From: a bacterium
GTDB taxonomy: Bacteria; Sysuimicrobiota; Sysuimicrobiia; Sysuimicrobiales; Segetimicrobiaceae
DNA length: 34,414 bases
Assembly (NCBI GenBank): GCA_035945995.1
Contig: DASYZR010000145.1
Coordinates: forward strand, 1-34,414
Direction of reading: 5' to 3'
Part shown: piece after piece, positions 18,515 through 25,746 of the stretch
How the letters are laid out: each line of letters starts with the position of its first letter
Numbering within the stretch: position 1 is the first letter of the stretch
Translations under genes and position numbers: made by a program
The notes under the pieces: generated by a model
Databases searched by the model: none
What the model was told of the DNA's origin: nothing
What the model saw: only the letters and a program-made list of their open reading frames with translations

Positions 18515-18970
18515 TTGGTCCTCGCCGGGTTCGTGCTCGCCTTCGGCGGCGGAACGGCGGCCGGCGCGCTGGCGCGGCAGCATCTGGCCCCCGGCGTCGA
18601 ACGCATCCTGGTGCCCGGTGTGCTGTCGCTCACGCTGCTCCACAACACGGGGGTGGCGTTCAGCCTGCTGCGCGGGCTCCCGCCGGCGGCGATCGTGGCC
18701 CTCGCCTTGACCCTGCTCGGTGTGGCCGTCTACAATAGGAACGCTTGGCCACGGACCGCCGCGGTCCGGTGGGGGCTCGGGCTCATGTCCGGCGGAGCCG
18801 CCGCCAATGTGGTCGAGCGGCTGCGCTTCGGGTACGTCATCGATTACCTCGACGTTCACGTCTGGCCGGTGTTCAACTTGGCGGACTCCGCCATCGTCGT
18901 GGGGGCCGGACTACTCGTCCTGGCATTGCTCAAGGCCGGCGGTGCAAGCTCCGAGATCGAACGGAGGTGA
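18515..18970 (+). CDS. lspA: Lipoprotein signal peptidase (divergent)
   Basis: Cleaves the signal peptide of diacylglyceryl-modified prolipoproteins in the membrane. About 151 residues with four hydrophobic segments. The catalytic aspartate pair is present (GYVIDYLD, D110; FNLADSA, D124), as are LLHNTGVAF and SGGAAANVVERL. The otherwise conserved TM1 Asp and Lys of the DxxxK motif are absent: the segment reads LAFGGGTAAGALA. The start is uncertain: the TTG at 18515 and a GTG at 18533 lack a good ribosome-binding site, while GGGAGG (18488-18493) lies too far upstream; the frame continues upstream through the preceding gene. Next to lgt, so the lipoprotein pathway genes are paired here. Confidence 0.85.
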   Translation: MVLAGFVLAFGGGTAAGALARQHLAPGVERILVPGVLSLTLLHNTGVAFSLLRGLPPAAIVALALTLLGVAVYNRNAWPRTAAVRWGLGLMSGGAAANVVERLRFGYVIDYLDVHVWPVFNLADSAIVVGAGLLVLALLKAGGASSEIERR

Positions 18971-18973
18971 ACG

Positions 18974-19798
18974 ATGAAGCCCGTGCTGTTCCAGATCGGG
19001 CCGTTTCCCGTGTCCTCGTTCGGCGTGTTCCTGCTCGTGGCGTTTGTCGCGGGGATCCTCGTGCTCCGGGCAAGGACCACCCGGTGGCGCTGGGACGCCG
19101 GCGAGGTCCTCGATCTCAGCCTCTACTCGATCATCGGCGGCGTCGTCGGCGCGCGCATCGGCTATGTGCTCGTCAACCTTCGGGACTTCGCCGCCGATTG
19201 GCTCCGCGTGTTCACCATCTGGCGGGATGCCGGACTCGCCTTCTACGGCGCACTCGTGGGCGGGGCGATCGTGGCATGGCTGTACAGCCGGCGGCGTGGC
19301 TGGGATCTCGACTGGCTCGCGGACGCCGCCGCCCCCGGCCTGGCCCTGGGGTACGCGATCGCAATGATCGGGACGCTCCTCTACGGGCTCAATTACGGGC
19401 GGGCGACTGCGGTGCCCTGGGCGGTCGTGCTGTTCGGCGAGCCGCGTCACCCGACGCAGTTGTATCTGATGGTCGCCGCGCTCGTCATCTTCGGAATCGT
19501 GCAGTCCGCGGCCGGCCGGCCGCACGCGCCGGGCCGCGTGTTTTGGACGTTTCTCGGCCTCTACGGGATCGCGCGGGTGGTGGTCGAGGTTTTCATGGAC
19601 AGCCCCCGCGTCGTCGGAGCGTTGACGCTCGCGCAGATCGTGAGTCTCATCGTCATCGTGCTGTCGGTCGTGATGTGGTTCGCGCTCGGCCGCCGGCCGG
19701 CCGCGGAGGGGCCCGCCGGTCCCGCCGACCAGGGGGAGGTCTCGGCCGGGGATGATCGGGAGTCCGTTCCGTCCGAGCCCGGTGCACCCCAGCTCTAG
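18974..19798 (+). CDS. lgt: Prolipoprotein diacylglyceryl transferase family protein (divergent Lgt)
   Basis: A 274-residue membrane protein with the Lgt fold: IGPFPVSSFGVFLL, VGARIGYVL, YGALVGG, GEPRHPTQLY and ARVVVEVF. Lgt transfers diacylglycerol from phosphatidylglycerol to the lipobox cysteine. Compared by eye with E. coli Lgt, several residues are changed: Tyr26 to F16, His103 to Y91, Arg143 to M131, Asn146 to T134 and Glu151 to L139. The Gly154, Arg239 and Glu243 equivalents (G142, R201, E205) remain. Activity is therefore doubtful or mechanistically different. GGAGGTGA sits just before the ATG, three bases after the lspA stop. The polar tail after about 245 is non-conserved. Confidence 0.85.
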   Translation: MKPVLFQIGPFPVSSFGVFLLVAFVAGILVLRARTTRWRWDAGEVLDLSLYSIIGGVVGARIGYVLVNLRDFAADWLRVFTIWRDAGLAFYGALVGGAIVAWLYSRRRGWDLDWLADAAAPGLALGYAIAMIGTLLYGLNYGRATAVPWAVVLFGEPRHPTQLYLMVAALVIFGIVQSAAGRPHAPGRVFWTFLGLYGIARVVVEVFMDSPRVVGALTLAQIVSLIVIVLSVVMWFALGRRPAAEGPAGPADQGEVSAGDDRESVPSEPGAPQL

Positions 19799-20807
19799 GC
19801 CGTCCGCGGTACCCGCCGGCGGGCCGGTGGAGGCCGGGTTGTCCGTCCATCGCTTCGACGCCGCGGCGGCCGACGCCGGCCGACGCCTCGACGTCGTCAT
19901 CGCCGGCCGCCTGCCGTCGCTCTCGCGGACGCGCATCGCGCAACTCGCGTCCGGCGGACGGGTTCGGGTTGACGGCCGGCCGCGTAAGCCGGCGTTCCGC
20001 GTGCGGCGGGGTCAGGCCGTCGAGGTGGCGGTGCCGGCCCCGGTGCCGTCCGGCGTGCGGCCGGAGGCGCTTCCCATCGAGGTCGTGCTCGAAGACGCGG
20101 ATCTCGTCGTCGTCAACAAACCGGCCGGGATGACGGTGCATCCGGCGCCCGGCCATCCCTCCGGGACGCTCGTCAACGCCCTGCTGGCCCGTGTGCGCGA
20201 TCTGTCCGGCATCGGCGGTGAGTTGCGTCCGGGCGTCGTGCACCGCCTCGACAAGGACACGTCCGGGCTGCTTGTCGTGGCGAAGACGGATGCGGCGCAC
20301 CGGGCACTCGCGTCCCAGTTCAAAGCCCACACGGCGCGGCGGACGTATCTCGCCGTCGTGCGCGGTCGTGTGCGCCGCGACGACGGCACCGTGGCCGCCC
20401 CGCTCGGCCGGCATCCTGTGCGGCGCCTGCGGATCGCCGTCGTCGCGAGGGGCCGTCAGGCGGTCACGCACTACACCGTCCTCGAGCGCTACCGTGACGC
20501 AACGCTGCTCGCGTGCCGGCTCGAAACGGGACGGACGCATCAGATCCGGGTGCACCTCGCGCACATCGGCCACCCGGTGCTCGGCGATCCGATCTACGGC
20601 CGCGCGCGCGCCCCGGAGATGGCGCGGCAGGCCCTGCACGCCGCCCGGCTCGAGTTCGTGCATCCGCGGACCGGGCGGCCGGTCGTCTGCACGGCGCCGG
20701 TGCCGCCGGATCTCGCGCAGCTGCTGGCCCGGCTGCGCAGCGATGCGGCGATTTCGGAAGCCGTACCTCCGGGCCTGCGGCGCGAGCCAAAGATGCGACG
20801 CCCATGA
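19752..20807 (+). CDS. rluD: RluA/RluD family 23S rRNA pseudouridine synthase
   Basis: Isomerises uridines in large-subunit rRNA. An N-terminal S4 RNA-binding domain (about 37-95: GRRLDVVIAGRLPSLSRTRI, VRVDGRPRKP) is followed by the catalytic domain. This has VVNKPAGMTVHP, the catalytic HRLDKDTSGLLVVAKT (Asp in RLD), GRTHQIRVHL and GHPVLGDPIYG. At 351 residues it is slightly long. The ATG at 19752 overlaps lgt by 47 bp, and the first ~25 residues look unconserved; an in-frame GTG at 19827 is the better start by family length. Corresponds to B. subtilis ylyB. Which uridines are modified is not known. Confidence 0.93.
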   Translation: MIGSPFRPSPVHPSSRPSAVPAGGPVEAGLSVHRFDAAAADAGRRLDVVIAGRLPSLSRTRIAQLASGGRVRVDGRPRKPAFRVRRGQAVEVAVPAPVPSGVRPEALPIEVVLEDADLVVVNKPAGMTVHPAPGHPSGTLVNALLARVRDLSGIGGELRPGVVHRLDKDTSGLLVVAKTDAAHRALASQFKAHTARRTYLAVVRGRVRRDDGTVAAPLGRHPVRRLRIAVVARGRQAVTHYTVLERYRDATLLACRLETGRTHQIRVHLAHIGHPVLGDPIYGRARAPEMARQALHAARLEFVHPRTGRPVVCTAPVPPDLAQLLARLRSDAAISEAVPPGLRREPKMRRP

Positions 20808-20915
20808 ACGGCCACGCCGGGGAACGTCCCGGCTCGCGCCGTAGGCATCACGACGCGAACGAGGCGGGGGACCCTTCCGTCCGGCGCGAAGCATAGGCCG
20901 GAGGTGGCGCGCGGC

Positions 20916-21458
20916 GTGGAGCGACGGGAAAAGGCGCGGGTGATGGATCAGGAGACGATCCGGCGGACCATCACGCGCATGGCCCACGAGATCGTCGAGC
21001 GCAACAAGGGCGCGGCCGGCCTGTCGCTCGTCGGGATCCAACGCCGCGGGGTGCATCTTGCCGAGCGGCTGGCCACCGCGATCGCGGCGGCGGAAGGCGC
21101 GGAGATTCCCGTCGGCACGCTCGACGTGACCGCGTATCGCGACGATCGGGACATGCGCGCGCCGGGCGGCGCGGCCGATACGCGGCTGCCGTTTCAGGTC
21201 GCCGGGCGGCAGATCGTGCTGGTGGACGATGTCCTCTACACCGGCCGCACCGTCCGCGCGGCGATCGCCGCGCTGATCGACCGCGGCCGGCCCTCGGGCA
21301 TTCAGCTCGCGGTCCTGGTCGATCGCGGCCACCGCGAATTGCCGATTCGCCCGGATTACGTCGGCAAGAATCTGCCGACGTCGTCGCGCGAACAGGTGGC
21401 CGTGCGGCTCCGGGAGCTGGACGGCGTGGACGAGGTCGTCATCGAAGAGCCGGTGTGA
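20916..21458 (+). CDS. pyrR: PyrR bifunctional regulator/uracil phosphoribosyltransferase
   Basis: A 180-residue PRTase-fold protein close in length to B. subtilis PyrR. Motifs: [18 protein letters not shown], the PRPP-binding [34 protein letters not shown] and KNLPTS. PyrR binds pyr mRNA attenuators in response to UMP and has uracil phosphoribosyltransferase activity. The GTG at 20916 is chosen because GGAGG (20900-20904) lies 11 bases before it and it restores normal length; a GTG at 20904 and an ATG at 20943 are in frame. No pyrimidine biosynthetic gene follows, unlike B. subtilis, and I see no anti-antiterminator in the 108 bp upstream. It ends three bases from the convergent rqcH. Confidence 0.95.
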   Translation: MERREKARVMDQETIRRTITRMAHEIVERNKGAAGLSLVGIQRRGVHLAERLATAIAAAEGAEIPVGTLDVTAYRDDRDMRAPGGAADTRLPFQVAGRQIVLVDDVLYTGRTVRAAIAALIDRGRPSGIQLAVLVDRGHRELPIRPDYVGKNLPTSSREQVAVRLRELDGVDEVVIEEPV

Positions 21459-21461
21459 GCG

Positions 21462-23225
21462 CTAACGCGCGGCCGGTCTGCCCCGCGACAGTCGGGGCGG
21501 CCCCGGCAGCGCAGGTGTGACCCGCAGCGTCCGTTCTCCTTCGTAGATCACCGCGCCCGGCGGCGCGCCGCGGGCCTTCCGCACCCGCTTCCGCGGCACG
21601 CAGTCGACCGCCGCCGCGGCCGTGTGGCGGGCCTCGCTGTAGTACGCGGCGATCTCCGCCGCGGTCCGCACGTCGGCCTCCCCGGCCGGCCCGGGGGTCT
21701 TGAGGATGATGTGGGCCCCCGGCACCGCGCGCGCGTGCAGCCACAGATCCTCCGGGCCGGCGGCGTGGAACGTGACGTGGTCGTTCTCCCGGGCGCTGCG
21801 GCCTACGAGGATGACACCCCCGCTCGGCGTCTCGAACCGGCGCGGTCCGGAGCGCGCCGCCGGTCGGGTCCGCGGCGGACGGCGCAGGAGGCGCCGGGCC
21901 ACGAGGTCGGCGTGCACCTCGTACAGGTCGTCGGCGGAGCCCGCCGTGTCGATCTGCACGGCGGCTTCGCGCAGCGCGAGGATCGTGCTCTCGAGGGCCG
22001 CGATGCGCGCCGGCACCGCGTGCGCGGCCGCCCGGGCCTTCGCATAGCGGCGGAAGTACCGCTGGGCGTTCTCGACCGGTCCGAGCGCCGGATCGAGGGG
22101 GATGTCGATCGAGGCGCCGCCGGCGGTGTGATCCGGAACGCTGACCGCGGAGGCTCCCGGCCGGGCCTCGCGTCCGTACGTGAGCAGCAACTCGCCCATG
22201 ACGCGAAACCGTTCGGCGGCTTCGCTTTCGGCGAGCGCCGCGCGATTCGCTTCGAGTGCCCGCCGGTTCTGCCGCAGCGCGGAGGCGACCGCGGCCGCGA
22301 GCGCGCGCCGCCGCTCATCGAGCACCGGAGTACACGCCGCCGCCTCGTAGTAGCGGCGAACCGCCTCGCTCATCGTGCCGACCCGTACGGCGTCGAGTGT
22401 CGCGTAGATGTCGAGGGGGACCGCCGCGAACGCCGCGGGGCGGCCGCCGCGGAGATAGAGCGTGGGCGCGAACGCCTCCGCGCGGAACGCGCCGGCGAGG
22501 GCGCGGACGGCCGATGCGAGGGCGGCCGCGGCGTCCGCCGCCCGGGCGGCCGGCGTGTCGGGATCCAGGCCGGCGCGCAGCGCGGCCTCGCGACCGAGAA
22601 CGGGCCCGAGTCCCTGCACGCCCTGCGCCAGGGCGCGCCATACCGGCCGGTCTCCGGCCAGGATGCCGGCGAGGGCGCCCTGATCGACCGCGTCGGCGCG
22701 CGGCCGGTCGGAAGGCGGGAGCCGGTAGGGTTTTCCGGGGAGGACGGGGCGCCGGGGCGACATCTGCTCGGTGACGATTTTCAGCGCCCCGACCACCGTC
22801 GCGTCGCCGGATGTTTCCACGGCGGCGGCCGGCCCCCGGGCAAGGAGCAGATTGCTGTGCCGCCCCATGATCTCGGCGACGAGGGTGTGCGGACCGTCGA
22901 GCGTCTCGATCTCCAAGAAGAGAATGCGTTCCAGCGCCGGCTGATCGACGCGCGCGATCCGTGCGTCGATCAGCCGGCTTCGCAGCATGAGGCCGAACGG
23001 GCCGAGGCGTTCGCCGGCGGGGGGGCCGCCGCCGAGATGGATCCGCGCAGCCTGCGGATGAATCGAGCAATACAGGCCCACGGTCCGGGGTCCGCTCCGA
23101 AGACCGAGGACGATTGTCTGCGGGTCCGGCTGGCGGACGCCGGCCAGCCGGTCCCCGGTGTGCGCGCCTAGATCGCGCGCGATCGCGGCCAGCGAGAGCG
23201 CATCGAACGCCGGTGGGGGAAACAT
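21462..23225 (-). CDS. rqcH: RqcH/NFACT family ribosome quality control protein
   Basis: Homologue of B. subtilis YloA/RqcH and eukaryotic Rqc2/NEMF, which binds stalled 50S subunits and recruits tRNA-Ala for C-terminal alanine tailing (older name fibronectin-binding protein FbpA). 587 residues: NFACT-N domain (1-~190, with VAEIMGRHSNLLL), helix-hairpin-helix region (~190-260), long coiled coils (~330-470), and a C-terminal NFACT-R domain with GRSARENDHVTFHAAGPEDL and WLHARAVPGAHIILKT. The tRNA-contacting Asp-Arg pair of B. subtilis (D97-R98) reads Glu-Arg here (E99-R100, in ALERILF). ATG at 23225. On the opposite strand from its neighbours, but at the syntenic yloA position between pyrR and yicC. 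Confidence 0.93.
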   Translation of the reverse strand: MFPPPAFDALSLAAIARDLGAHTGDRLAGVRQPDPQTIVLGLRSGPRTVGLYCSIHPQAARIHLGGGPPAGERLGPFGLMLRSRLIDARIARVDQPALERILFLEIETLDGPHTLVAEIMGRHSNLLLARGPAAAVETSGDATVVGALKIVTEQMSPRRPVLPGKPYRLPPSDRPRADAVDQGALAGILAGDRPVWRALAQGVQGLGPVLGREAALRAGLDPDTPAARAADAAAALASAVRALAGAFRAEAFAPTLYLRGGRPAAFAAVPLDIYATLDAVRVGTMSEAVRRYYEAAACTPVLDERRRALAAAVASALRQNRRALEANRAALAESEAAERFRVMGELLLTYGREARPGASAVSVPDHTAGGASIDIPLDPALGPVENAQRYFRRYAKARAAAHAVPARIAALESTILALREAAVQIDTAGSADDLYEVHADLVARRLLRRPPRTRPAARSGPRRFETPSGGVILVGRSARENDHVTFHAAGPEDLWLHARAVPGAHIILKTPGPAGEADVRTAAEIAAYYSEARHTAAAAVDCVPRKRVRKARGAPPGAVIYEGERTLRVTPALPGPPRLSRGRPAAR

Positions 23226-23284
23226 CGGCACCGATCGAGCCTCCGGGTCGGGCGGCGGCCGGCGCGGCCTGACGCGCGGGACGG

Positions 23285-23300
23285 CGTCCGGACGCGTCCG
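23285..23300 (+). promoter_or_regulatory. Overlapping palindromes in the rqcH/yicC divergent region
   Basis: CGTCCGGACG (23285-23294) and CGGACGCGTCCG (23289-23300) are perfect overlapping palindromes midway between the divergent rqcH and yicC starts. A protein-binding operator is possible; chance is also plausible at this GC content. Confidence 0.3.
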
Positions 23301-23328
23301 AACGAGCAAGGAGGAGATTCGCCGCGAG

Positions 23329-24225
23329 ATGCCGGACTTCCTGACCGTGGCACGGAGCATGACGGGCTTCGGGGCAGGAGAGATTGCGACCGCGATGGGC
23401 CGCTACGGCGTAGAGATTCGCGCCGTCAACCACCGGTTCAGCGAGGTGGTGGTGCGGCTGCCCCGGGATCTGTCGCCGCTTGAAGACCGGGTCCGCGGTC
23501 TCGTCCAGAGCCGGGTGCTCCGGGGGCGTCTCGATGTGGCGATCGTCCGGGACGATTACGCGAGACGACCCCGGACCGTCAAGGCCGACGTGGAGCTGGC
23601 CAAGGCCTACGTGGCGGCTCTCGACGGGCTCAGAGAGACGCTGCCGGTTTCGGGGGGCCTGGATCTCTCGCTCCTGCTGTCGCTTCCCGACCTTGTCAAG
23701 GTCGAAGAGGAGAAGGAAGATGTGGAGGCGTCCTGGCCCGCGGTCGAACGCGGCGTGGGGGCGGCCCTCGACCGGCTCGTCGCGATGCGGGACGCGGAAG
23801 GCGCTCGTCTTGCCGGCGATCTCCGCGAGCGCCTCCTGCGGATCCAGCACCTCGCCGACGCGATCGCCGAGCGGGCGCCCGGCGTCGTCGAGGACTACCG
23901 CGCGCGCCTCGGACGCCGAGTGGCGGAGCTCGCCGGCGCCGTCGCCGTCGACCCGGCCCGGCTCGCCACGGAGGTCGCGGTGTTCGCCGATCGCGCCGAT
24001 ATCACGGAGGAGCTGACGCGCCTGCGCGGCCATCTCGAGCAGAGCCGGGCGACGCTCAGCGAGTCCGGGGCCATCGGCCGGACGCTGGAGTTCATCGTTC
24101 AGGAGATGGGCCGCGAGACGAATACGATCGGCAGCAAGGCGAACGATCTCGAGATCACCCGGCGCGTCATCGCGGTCAAGGGCGAGCTCGAGAGCCTGCG
24201 CGAGCAGATTCAGAACGTCGAGTAG
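23329..24225 (+). CDS. yicC: YicC family endoribonuclease
   Basis: A 298-residue YicC/YloC protein; family members are metal-dependent endoribonucleases that act on structured RNA and help degrade small RNAs in E. coli. Diagnostic N-terminus [11 protein letters not shown], then [11 protein letters not shown], and C-terminal [20 protein letters not shown]. The C-terminal DUF1732 segment is intact. ATG at 23329 with AAGGAGGA 12 bases upstream. Starts the yicC-remA-cmk-coaC-priA-def-fmt run, in the conserved order of Firmicutes. Confidence 0.94.
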   Translation: MPDFLTVARSMTGFGAGEIATAMGRYGVEIRAVNHRFSEVVVRLPRDLSPLEDRVRGLVQSRVLRGRLDVAIVRDDYARRPRTVKADVELAKAYVAALDGLRETLPVSGGLDLSLLLSLPDLVKVEEEKEDVEASWPAVERGVGAALDRLVAMRDAEGARLAGDLRERLLRIQHLADAIAERAPGVVEDYRARLGRRVAELAGAVAVDPARLATEVAVFADRADITEELTRLRGHLEQSRATLSESGAIGRTLEFIVQEMGRETNTIGSKANDLEITRRVIAVKGELESLREQIQNVE

Positions 24226-24247
24226 ACAGCCGGAAGGCGGCGCGGCC

Positions 24248-24631
24248 ATGGACACGCGGCTCATCAATATCGGGTTCGGCAACATCGTGGCGGCCAGCCG
24301 GATCATCGCCATCGTGAGTCCGGACTCCGCGCCGATCAAGCGGATCATTCAGGAGGCCCGGGACAAGGGCATCCTCATCGACGCGACGTACGGCCGGCGC
24401 ACGCGCGCGGTGGTGATCACGGACAGCGGGCACGTCGTGCTCTCCGCGGTCCAGCCGGAGACGGTTGCGCACCGGTTCACGAGCAAGGAGGCCGTGGAGG
24501 AGGAAGAGGAAATGGAGGAGGAGCCCGTGGCCCCGGCGGAGGCGGCGGACGCGCGCATGCCGCGGGGCCGTCCCGCGCAGACCGGGGGCGGGGCTGCCCC
24601 GGCTTCGCGGGGCGGGACTGCCGGCGAATGA
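24248..24631 (+). CDS. remA: RemA-like DUF370 DNA-binding regulator with acidic C-terminal tail
   Basis: The first ~80 residues are a full RemA/DUF370 domain ([48 protein letters not shown]). In B. subtilis RemA is an oligomeric DNA-binding activator of biofilm matrix and osmoprotection genes. Here a tail of about 45 residues is added: first acidic ([13 protein letters not shown]), then Gly/Ala/Pro-rich. Usual length is about 85-90; this one is 127. The tail might weaken or tune DNA binding. Overlaps the next gene by ATGA. Confidence 0.92.
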   Translation: MDTRLINIGFGNIVAASRIIAIVSPDSAPIKRIIQEARDKGILIDATYGRRTRAVVITDSGHVVLSAVQPETVAHRFTSKEAVEEEEEMEEEPVAPAEAADARMPRGRPAQTGGGAAPASRGGTAGE

Positions 24632-25170
24632 TTCTGACGGTGAGCGGGGAGATCGGCGCCGGGAAGAGCACCGTTGCGCGGGCGCTGGCACAGACGCTCG
24701 GGCTCCGCTATCTCTCCGGCGGCGACGTGTTTCGTGAAGAGGCGCGGCGGCGCGGTCTGACGTTGTCGGCGCTCGGCGAGCTCGCGGAGCGGGATCCCTC
24801 GATCGACCGGATGATCGATCAATTGCAGGTGCACGCCGCGCGCGGCGGCGCGATCGTGGTCGACAGCCGTCTGAGCGGCTGGCTGGTCGACGGCGACTTC
24901 CGGGTCTGGCTGCGTGCGCCGCTGGACGTGCGCGCCCGCCGTGTCGCGGCCCGCGACGCGGCGCCGGTCGAGGCGGCGCGGGCCGCGATCGAGAACCGCG
25001 AGGCGTGCGAGCGCCGGCGCTACGCCGGATTGTATCAGATCGACCTGGGCGACTTGACCCGCTACCATCTCGTGCTCGATACGGCGGTGTGGCGGGCGGA
25101 GGATATCACCCAGGCGATTGCGGCGCTCGCGCGCGCGTTCTGCGGCGAGCGGTCGGGCCAGCGGGCGTAG
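24628..25170 (+). CDS. Archaeal-type (d)CMP kinase in the usual gmk position
   Basis: A 180-residue P-loop kinase. P-loop GEIGAGKST (7-15), then [42 protein letters not shown], and the C-terminal [20 protein letters not shown]. The order G.G..FR..A, AERDP..D...D, the .SRL.GW. segment and RY...Y.IDL.D follows archaeal cytidylate kinases (the short type of ~175-190 residues), not bacterial Cmk (~220) or guanylate kinase. It lacks the guanylate-kinase signature S.T.R..R.GE. Likely phosphorylates CMP/dCMP with ATP. It occupies the slot between remA and coaBC where gmk normally lies; rpoZ is also absent. Overlaps remA (ATGA). Confidence 0.85.
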   Translation: MILTVSGEIGAGKSTVARALAQTLGLRYLSGGDVFREEARRRGLTLSALGELAERDPSIDRMIDQLQVHAARGGAIVVDSRLSGWLVDGDFRVWLRAPLDVRARRVAARDAAPVEAARAAIENREACERRRYAGLYQIDLGDLTRYHLVLDTAVWRAEDITQAIAALARAFCGERSGQRA

Positions 25171-25174
25171 CCGC

Positions 25175-25735
25175 GTGCCCGCGACACTCGACGGACGGAC
25201 CGTCGTCCTCGGGATCTCCGGGAGCATCGCCGCCTACAAGGCCGCGGTGCTTGTCCGGCTGCTCCGCGCGCGCGGGGCGGAGGTATACGTGGTGATGACC
25301 GCGGCCGCGTCGCGCTTCATCAGCCCGCTGACCCTGCGGGCGCTCTCGCATCAGCCGGTGGTGAGCGACATGTGGGCCGGCGACACGCCGTGGGTCGAAC
25401 CCCACGTCGCGCTCGGCGAGCGCGCCGACCTCCTGATCGTGGCGCCGGCGACCGCCGACATGCTCGCCCGGCTGGCCGCCGGGCTCGGGGACGATCCGGT
25501 GTCGGCCACCGCGCTGGCCACGCGCGCGCCCGTGCTGGTCGCGCCGGCCATGAGCGACGCGATGACGGCCTCGCCGGCGGTTCAGGAGAATCTGTCGCGG
25601 CTGCGGACCCGCGGGGTGCACGTGGTGGGACCCGAGCACGGTCCGCTGGCGTCGGGCCGCATTGGGCTCGGCCGCATGACGGAGCCGGAGACGATCGTCG
25701 AGGCCGCCGCCGCGATCCTTGCCGGCGGACGCTGA
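25175..25735 (+). CDS. coaC: Stand-alone phosphopantothenoylcysteine decarboxylase-like flavoprotein (CoaC half only)
   Basis: A 186-residue HFCD flavoprotein at the syntenic coaBC position. VVLGISGSIAAYKA binds FMN; H77 (PHVALGERADL) matches the catalytic histidine; APATADMLARLAAG and RIGLGRMTEPETI are family-typical. The usual PAMN reads PAMS (124-127), and the CGD cysteine is Ser (LASG, about 157-161); both positions vary in some actinobacterial homologues I can recall. The CoaB synthetase half that normally follows (about 200 residues) is absent: priA begins 12 bases after the stop. CoaA-pathway function is probable but not certain; another flavin decarboxylase role is possible. GTG start at 25175. 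Confidence 0.82.
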   Translation: MPATLDGRTVVLGISGSIAAYKAAVLVRLLRARGAEVYVVMTAAASRFISPLTLRALSHQPVVSDMWAGDTPWVEPHVALGERADLLIVAPATADMLARLAAGLGDDPVSATALATRAPVLVAPAMSDAMTASPAVQENLSRLRTRGVHVVGPEHGPLASGRIGLGRMTEPETIVEAAAAILAGGR

Positions 25736-25746
25736 GAAGCGTGGAG

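Noticed and set aside
18731-18740. TACAAT sequence resembling a -10 box
   Set aside because: It lies inside lspA with no -35 or extended TG and no gene start nearby.
20808-20915. A possible PyrR-binding attenuator upstream of pyrR
   Set aside because: No PyrR-binding loop consensus and no terminator/antiterminator pair were visible, and no pyr genes follow.
19653-21332. A 559-codon minus-strand open frame opposite lgt, rluD and pyrR
   Set aside because: Composition is that of a shadow frame; the plus-strand genes have full family motifs.
22315-24348. A 677-codon minus-strand frame spanning rqcH and yicC
   Set aside because: It covers two genes with clear motifs in other frames and has no domain of its own.
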